From contig JAUWJP010000042.1 of the NCBI GenBank assembly GCA_030607635.1, forward strand, positions 1 through 9,608: a stretch of 9,608 bases of DNA, read 5' to 3'. Numbering within the stretch: the first letter of the stretch is position 1; each line of letters starts with the position of its first letter. The notes below the pieces were generated by a model, which was not told where the DNA came from, did no database searches, and saw only the letters and a program-made list of their open reading frames with translations. Of the stretch, positions 6,010 through 9,608 are shown piece by piece. The DNA is from Candidatus Aminicenantota bacterium. Lineage in GTDB: Bacteria; Acidobacteriota; Aminicenantia; Aminicenantales; Aminicenantaceae. Made by a program: the position numbers and the translations under genes.

Positions 6010-7335
6010 ATGAAAGACCTTTTAGAAGAAAAGATAAAACAGCTGAAACCAGAAGACCTGAAGAAAGCTCTCCAGGTTTTTCGAGAAAAGCTGAATCAAG
6101 AATATGCTGCCTACTTTAACTCTTGTATTCACTGCGGCCTTTGTGCTGATTCCTGTCATTATTATTTAACCCATAAGGACGTCCAATCTCTGCCCGCTTA
6201 TAAACTGAATCTGGCAAATGGAATATTTAAAAAATATTTTAGCTTTGTCGGGAAAAACATCCCTGGCTGGATAGGAGCGAAAGAATTCAATCAGGCGATG
6301 GTGAGAGAATGGGTTGATTCCCTTTTTGGAAGGTGCACGTTGTGCGGCAGATGTTCTTTGAATTGTTCCCTGGGCATAAATATTCATCTTCTTATAAGGA
6401 CAGCCAGAAGCGCACTGGCTTCAATTCGCATTGTTCCCCTTGGCCTCCAGTCCACTGTAGATACTGCACTGGAGAAAGGGAACAACATGGGCATAGCTAA
6501 GGAAGACTGGATTGAGACAGTAGAGTGGTTAGAAGAGGAACTCCAGGAAGAAGTAAGTGACAAACAGGCCGTCCTTCCGATGGATAAAAAAGGAGCCAGG
6601 CTTTTTTACACAGTCAATCCTAGGGAACCAATGTTTTTTCCTTTATCAATTCTCGCAGTCGGTAAAATTTTTTATGCGGTAGGGGAGAGCTGGACCTTCT
6701 CCGGTGATAACTATGACGTCACCAATTATGGCTATTACAGCGGTGATGATGAAGCAGCTGCAACCATGTCGGATCGGCTAGTTCAATCTATGAAAAAGCT
6801 GGATTGCAAGACACTTGTTCTTGCAGAATGCGGTCACGGCTTAAACGCCAACAGATGGGAAGCCCCGGAATGGTTAAGCAAAAAATACGATTTTGAAGTC
6901 AAGAGTATTCTTGAGATTGTGGCTGATTATATCCGGCAGGGCCGGATTAAACTCGATCCTTCTCTCAACCCCAATCCTGTCACTCTTCATGATCCCTGCA
7001 ACCTTGTTAGGCTGGGAGGAATAGTAGAAGAACAGCGGTATATTCTAAAACATGCTGTGGCCCATTTTATTGAGATGTATCCTAACCGCCAGAAAAATTT
7101 TTGTTGCGGAGGTGGGGGTGGTCAGCTGGCCATGACCCGCTTCAGCCAGAGACGCCTTAAAGCAGGCCAAATAAAGGCAGATCAAATCAGAAAAACCGGT
7201 GCTAAGATCGTCGCAACTCCCTGTCACAATTGCATCGATCAACTCATGGAACTCAATAAACACTACAAGCTTGGAGTCGAAGTGAAAACCATCTGCGAGT
7301 TCGCAGCAGATGCTTTGATAATTGATAAAAGCTAG
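6010..7335 (+). CDS. dsrK: DsrK/HdrD-like iron-sulfur protein with CCG domain
   Basis: This is the predicted catalytic partner of the DsrM-like subunit, reducing or oxidising thiol disulfides (in DsrMK, the DsrC trisulfide) at a special 4Fe-4S site. The 441-residue sequence has two ferredoxin motifs: Cys39, 42, 45, 49 (CIHCGLCADSC) and Cys109, 112, 115, 119 (CTLCGRCSLNC, followed by SLG instead of the usual Pro). A middle region with PREPMFFPLS, DVTNYG and ECGHG (Cys274) follows. The single full CCG motif is Cys330, Cys365-Cys366, Cys405 and Cys408 (HDPC, NFCCGGGGG, TPCHNC). The first CCG repeat found in HdrD/HdrB is degenerate, as in DsrK relatives. There is no membrane segment, so anchoring would be through the DsrM-like subunit. 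The ribosome site before ATG 6010 is weak (GTGAG), and the 67-base gap holds no clear promoter. Family call is firm; the physiological disulfide is inferred from adjacent dsrC. Confidence 0.92.
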   Translation: MKDLLEEKIKQLKPEDLKKALQVFREKLNQEYAAYFNSCIHCGLCADSCHYYLTHKDVQSLPAYKLNLANGIFKKYFSFVGKNIPGWIGAKEFNQAMVREWVDSLFGRCTLCGRCSLNCSLGINIHLLIRTARSALASIRIVPLGLQSTVDTALEKGNNMGIAKEDWIETVEWLEEELQEEVSDKQAVLPMDKKGARLFYTVNPREPMFFPLSILAVGKIFYAVGESWTFSGDNYDVTNYGYYSGDDEAAATMSDRLVQSMKKLDCKTLVLAECGHGLNANRWEAPEWLSKKYDFEVKSILEIVADYIRQGRIKLDPSLNPNPVTLHDPCNLVRLGGIVEEQRYILKHAVAHFIEMYPNRQKNFCCGGGGGQLAMTRFSQRRLKAGQIKADQIRKTGAKIVATPCHNCIDQLMELNKHYKLGVEVKTICEFAADALIIDKS

Positions 7336-7364
7336 AAATATTATAAAGGCAAGAAATAGATTTT

Positions 7365-7410
7365 AAATATGAATCTTCTCTCTTATTTAAATATAAGATT
7401 CTATATTTTT
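7365..7410 (+). terminator. AT-rich terminator-like hairpin after the dsrK-like gene
   Basis: GAATCTT (7371-7377) and AAGATTC (7395-7401) form a 7-bp stem. It extends with AAATAT (7365-7370) against ATATTT (7403-7408) across one bulged base, and runs into TTTTT ending at 7410. It lies 30 bases past the dsrK-like stop. The stem is AT-rich and the loop long, so strength is uncertain. Confidence 0.4.
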
Positions 7411-7417
7411 AGCGGTC

Positions 7418-7440
7418 CCAGCCGGGCTGGCTTATTTTTT
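7418..7440 (+). terminator. GC-rich intrinsic terminator candidate in the convergent gap
   Basis: CCAGC (7418-7422), loop CGG, GCTGG (7426-7430), then CTTATTTTTT (7431-7440) gives a short GC stem with a T-rich tail on the plus strand. The tail overlaps the last codons of the convergent cysteine desulfurase gene. The stem is only 5 bp. Confidence 0.5.
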
Positions 7441-8595
7441 GCGTGATTCAGCTATTTCCTTGACCGCATTAATTGCTGTATTTATGTGTTCTTCTGTATT
7501 AAAAAGGCCAATACCGGATCTTACTGCTCCCTTAATTTTGTCTGTGCCAAGCTGTTCGTGGACGAGTGGAGCACAATGAAGACCTGTTCGACAGGCAATA
7601 TTGTAGTCCACGTCAAGAATAGTGCCTGTGTTAATAGCTTCAAAACCGTCGATATTAAAAGGAAGAATGCTGATATGGTCTGTCAAATCATCCTGGCAGT
7701 ATAAGGTCACTCCCTCGATATCTTTAAGCCCATCCCTGAGCATGGCTGTTAGTTTCATTTCCTGCTCATGGATATTATTTAATCCTTTCTTCTCTATCCA
7801 TTTCAATCCTGCATGAAGTCCTGCTACTCCTAACGTATTTAAAGTTCCGTATTCAAGCCTGAAGGGATATTCATCGAGATGGGTGCGGACTGCAGAACGA
7901 ACTCCTGTTCCACCTGCTCGGGTATGCCTTATCTCAATTCCCTCCCTGACATAGAGGCCACCAATCCCTGTAGGACCAAGCAAAGATTTGTGACCGGTAA
8001 AAACTACCACGTCCACATTCATCTCCTCGATATCTACAGGGATCTTTCCTGCCGATTGAGAAGCATCAATGGCAAAAAGTATTCCATTCTCCCTGCAGTG
8101 TGTCCCTATCTCTTTAATAGGCTGAATAGTCCCGATCACATTGGAGGCATGGTTGACAATGACAAGTTTAGTATTTTTCTTGAATTTTTTTGGAAACTCA
8201 TCAGGGTCCACAAATCCCTTCCCATCAAAAGGGATATAATCGACTTCAATCCCGTTATATTTATGCAGGTGATAAAGCGGCCTTAATACGGAATTATGTT
8301 CAATTGTTGTGGTTATCGCGTGATCGCCTTCTTTGAGAATTCCATTTATTACAAGATTTAAGGCGTCTGTAGCGTTATACGAAAAACAAAGTCTATCCGG
8401 GTCTTTTCCGTTAAAAAACCTTGTCAGCATTTCCCGGGTTGTTTCCACTAGTTCTCCAGTTTCCATGCACAGGTCATACCCAGAACGTCCAGGATTAACT
8501 CCAAAATTCCGATAGAAATTATCCATAAAAGCATAGACTTCTTCTGGCTTGGGAAAAGAAGTTGCTCCATTATCCAGGAAGATAAGCTTATCCAT
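7432..8595 (-). CDS. Cysteine desulfurase family protein (class V aminotransferase)
   Basis: This PLP enzyme of 387 residues is expected to take sulfur from L-cysteine as an enzyme persulfide, giving alanine. Visible features from ATG 8595: N-terminal FLDNGATSFPKP; His100 (TTIEHNS) over the cofactor; Asp177 and Gln180 (AIDASQSAG); the PLP lysine Lys203 (FTGHKSLLGP); and the sulfur-accepting Cys341 in RTGLHCAP with downstream VRSGIGLFNTEEH. The RxGLHCAP form resembles the SufS-like group and a subgroup named simply 'cysteine desulfurase family protein'. The frame extends to a TTG at 8625, but GGAGG (8602-8606) fits ATG 8595. It converges on the dsrC-dsrMK operon and is divergent from the D-aminoacylase gene. 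No sufBCD or iscU is adjacent, so the sulfur acceptor is unknown; Fe-S assembly or charging of DsrC are possibilities. Confidence 0.92.
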   Translation of the reverse strand: MDKLIFLDNGATSFPKPEEVYAFMDNFYRNFGVNPGRSGYDLCMETGELVETTREMLTRFFNGKDPDRLCFSYNATDALNLVINGILKEGDHAITTTIEHNSVLRPLYHLHKYNGIEVDYIPFDGKGFVDPDEFPKKFKKNTKLVIVNHASNVIGTIQPIKEIGTHCRENGILFAIDASQSAGKIPVDIEEMNVDVVVFTGHKSLLGPTGIGGLYVREGIEIRHTRAGGTGVRSAVRTHLDEYPFRLEYGTLNTLGVAGLHAGLKWIEKKGLNNIHEQEMKLTAMLRDGLKDIEGVTLYCQDDLTDHISILPFNIDGFEAINTGTILDVDYNIACRTGLHCAPLVHEQLGTDKIKGAVRSGIGLFNTEEHINTAINAVKEIAESRKK

Positions 8596-8688
8596 CCAAT
8601 TCCTCCAAAATTGCCAAAAAACCAATTATTTGGGAAAACTGCTTAAAATAAAATTTACATTAAATTCCAGGGTAAAATCAAATTATTT

Positions 8689-8716
8689 TTTATAAAAAAT
8701 TGACAGCGATTTTCAA
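8689..8716 (-). promoter_or_regulatory. Predicted promoter for the cysteine desulfurase gene
   Basis: On the minus strand TTGAAA (8711-8716) and TATAAA (8689-8694) are 16 bases apart, each one base from consensus. RNA would start near 8682, leaving a leader of almost 90 bases. The region is AT-rich, which raises the chance of a false match. Confidence 0.4.
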
Positions 8717-8729
8717 ATTGGACTAAAAT
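8700..8729 (+). promoter_or_regulatory. Predicted sigma-70-type promoter for the D-aminoacylase gene
   Basis: A perfect TTGACA (8700-8705) and TAAAAT (8724-8729) are separated by 18 bases. RNA would start near 8736, about 37 bases before the ATG with its AAGGAG site. It overlaps the predicted minus-strand promoter for the cysteine desulfurase gene. Confidence 0.6.
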
Positions 8730-8772
8730 TTATATTTCTTCCTATGAAATAATGTTATCTAAGGAGTCATGG

Positions 8773-9608
8773 ATGAGAAGGAATTATAAACAATTATTCT
8801 TTTTCTTCGGGCTAGTTTTTCTCGTTTGCCTTTCGAACTGCACTTTCCTGGAAAAACCTTATGATCTTGTGATAAAAAACGGCTTCATAATAGATGGCAC
8901 GGGAAATCCCTGGTTTAAAAGCGATATAGGCCTGAAGAAACAAAAGATTGTCAGGATTGGCTTTATAGATGAAAACCAAGCAAAGAAAAGCATTGATGCT
9001 CAAAACTTAGTTATCTGCCCTGGATTTATCGATATCCATACCCATTGTGACCGCAAAATTGCAGAGGTCCCTACCGTTGATAACTACATTTATCAAGGAG
9101 TAACAACTGTTATTGGTGGAAACTGCGGAGGCCATCCTTTTCCCTTGAAGGAACATTTAAAAAAGATCGAGGATCGAGGAGCATCTGTAAATTTTGGCTG
9201 CCTTATCGGGCATAACACAATCAGACGAAAGGTTATGGGTTTCAAGATGGAGGAACCTACAGAAGAAGAAATGGAAAAGATGAAAGCTTTAGTCGATGAG
9301 GAGATGAAAGCAGGCGCCCTGGGATTTTCAACAGGCCTTTCCTATCTTCCTGGAATTTATTCCAAGACAGAAGAAATAGTCCAGCTTGCCTCTGTTGTTT
9401 CCCGCTACGGAGGAATCTATGCTACCCATCTTAGAGATCAGGGACGCCATATAACTGAAGCTATTGAAGAAGCCATCGAAATAGGCGAGAGAAACAATAT
9501 CCCTGTCCAAATTGCTCATATAAAATTGGCCGACGATGCTGTCTGGCATCAACTGGAAAGGATAACCGGACCAGTCGAAGATGCCCGCAAAAGAGGCGTT
9601 GAAGTCAC
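8773..9608 (+). CDS. N-acyl-D-amino-acid deacylase (D-aminoacylase) lipoprotein, 5' part
   Basis: The family hydrolyses N-acyl-D-amino acids to free D-amino acids using a zinc site in an amidohydrolase barrel. The frame is open from ATG 8773 to the right edge (278 codons), so the C terminus is missing. AAGGAG (8761-8766) lies 6 bases before this ATG; another ATG at 8769 is out of frame and stops after six codons. The N terminus is basic, then hydrophobic, ending LSNC (Cys23), a lipoprotein signal with an unusual Asn before the Cys. After it come YDLVIKNGFIIDGTG, the metal motif His89-Thr-His91 (GFIDIHTH), Cys118 (GGNCGG, the bridging cysteine position of D-aminoacylases), His219 (YATHLRD) and His249 (IAHIK). 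The final active-site Asp would lie beyond the window. An envelope location suggests salvage of D-amino-acid material; the exact substrate is unknown. Confidence 0.92.
   Translation, partial: MRRNYKQLFFFFGLVFLVCLSNCTFLEKPYDLVIKNGFIIDGTGNPWFKSDIGLKKQKIVRIGFIDENQAKKSIDAQNLVICPGFIDIHTHCDRKIAEVPTVDNYIYQGVTTVIGGNCGGHPFPLKEHLKKIEDRGASVNFGCLIGHNTIRRKVMGFKMEEPTEEEMEKMKALVDEEMKAGALGFSTGLSYLPGIYSKTEEIVQLASVVSRYGGIYATHLRDQGRHITEAIEEAIEIGERNNIPVQIAHIKLADDAVWHQLERITGPVEDARKRGVEV

Noticed and set aside
7879..8286. A 135-codon plus-strand frame inside the cysteine desulfurase gene.
   Set aside because: It is antisense to conserved PLP-enzyme motifs, has no ribosome site, and is best explained by the codon pattern of the real gene.
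8597..8613. A 5-bp CAATT/AATTG hairpin with the cysteine desulfurase GGAGG in its loop.
   Set aside because: The stem is short and AT-rich, and the ribosome site would stay exposed in the loop; not enough to call a regulatory element.

Overview
The window looks like chromosomal DNA of an AT-rich, diderm (lipoprotein, Tat and Sec signals), probably anaerobic bacterium. Coding density is high, Shine-Dalgarno sites are strong GGAGG types, and many proteins carry iron-sulfur clusters. The gene mix (exported DUF1343/NamZ muramidase, LolA-like secreted protein, Tat-exported iron-sulfur aldo/keto reductase, stand-alone dsrC-dsrMK, lipoprotein D-aminoacylase) resembles uncultured lineages such as Candidatus Aminicenantota. 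That assignment is a guess from gene style, not a measured one. No rRNA, tRNA, CRISPR array, transposase or phage gene is visible.

Left part (117-4676): a lipoprotein exo-N-acetylmuramidase (NamZ family, +) converges on three minus-strand genes. In transcription order these are an uncharacterised two-helix membrane protein, a secreted LolA-like protein, and a Tat-exported aldo/keto reductase with eight C-terminal cluster cysteines. Each gap between the minus-strand genes holds one copy of a short hairpin repeat, one intact and one diverged but still foldable.

Centre (4677-7440): a divergent regulatory region with two perfect 9-bp inverted repeats and two good promoters separates the minus-strand cluster from a plus-strand operon. 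The operon encodes DsrC (both C-terminal redox cysteines present), a NarI/DsrM-like cytochrome b with four candidate heme histidines, and a DsrK/HdrD-like iron-sulfur protein with two 4Fe-4S motifs and one CCG motif. Together they look like a compact membrane module that exchanges electrons between quinone and a DsrC disulfide or trisulfide. No dsrAB, dsrJOP or other sulfite-reduction gene is in the window. Two terminator-like hairpins follow the operon.

Right part (7432-9608): a PLP cysteine desulfurase (-) converges on the dsr-like operon and could supply sulfane sulfur. It is divergent from, and shares overlapping promoters with, a plus-strand N-acyl-D-amino-acid deacylase (D-aminoacylase) lipoprotein that runs off the right edge. 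NamZ and the deacylase both suggest salvage of peptidoglycan or D-amino-acid material at the cell envelope. The central module is the most notable part of the window.
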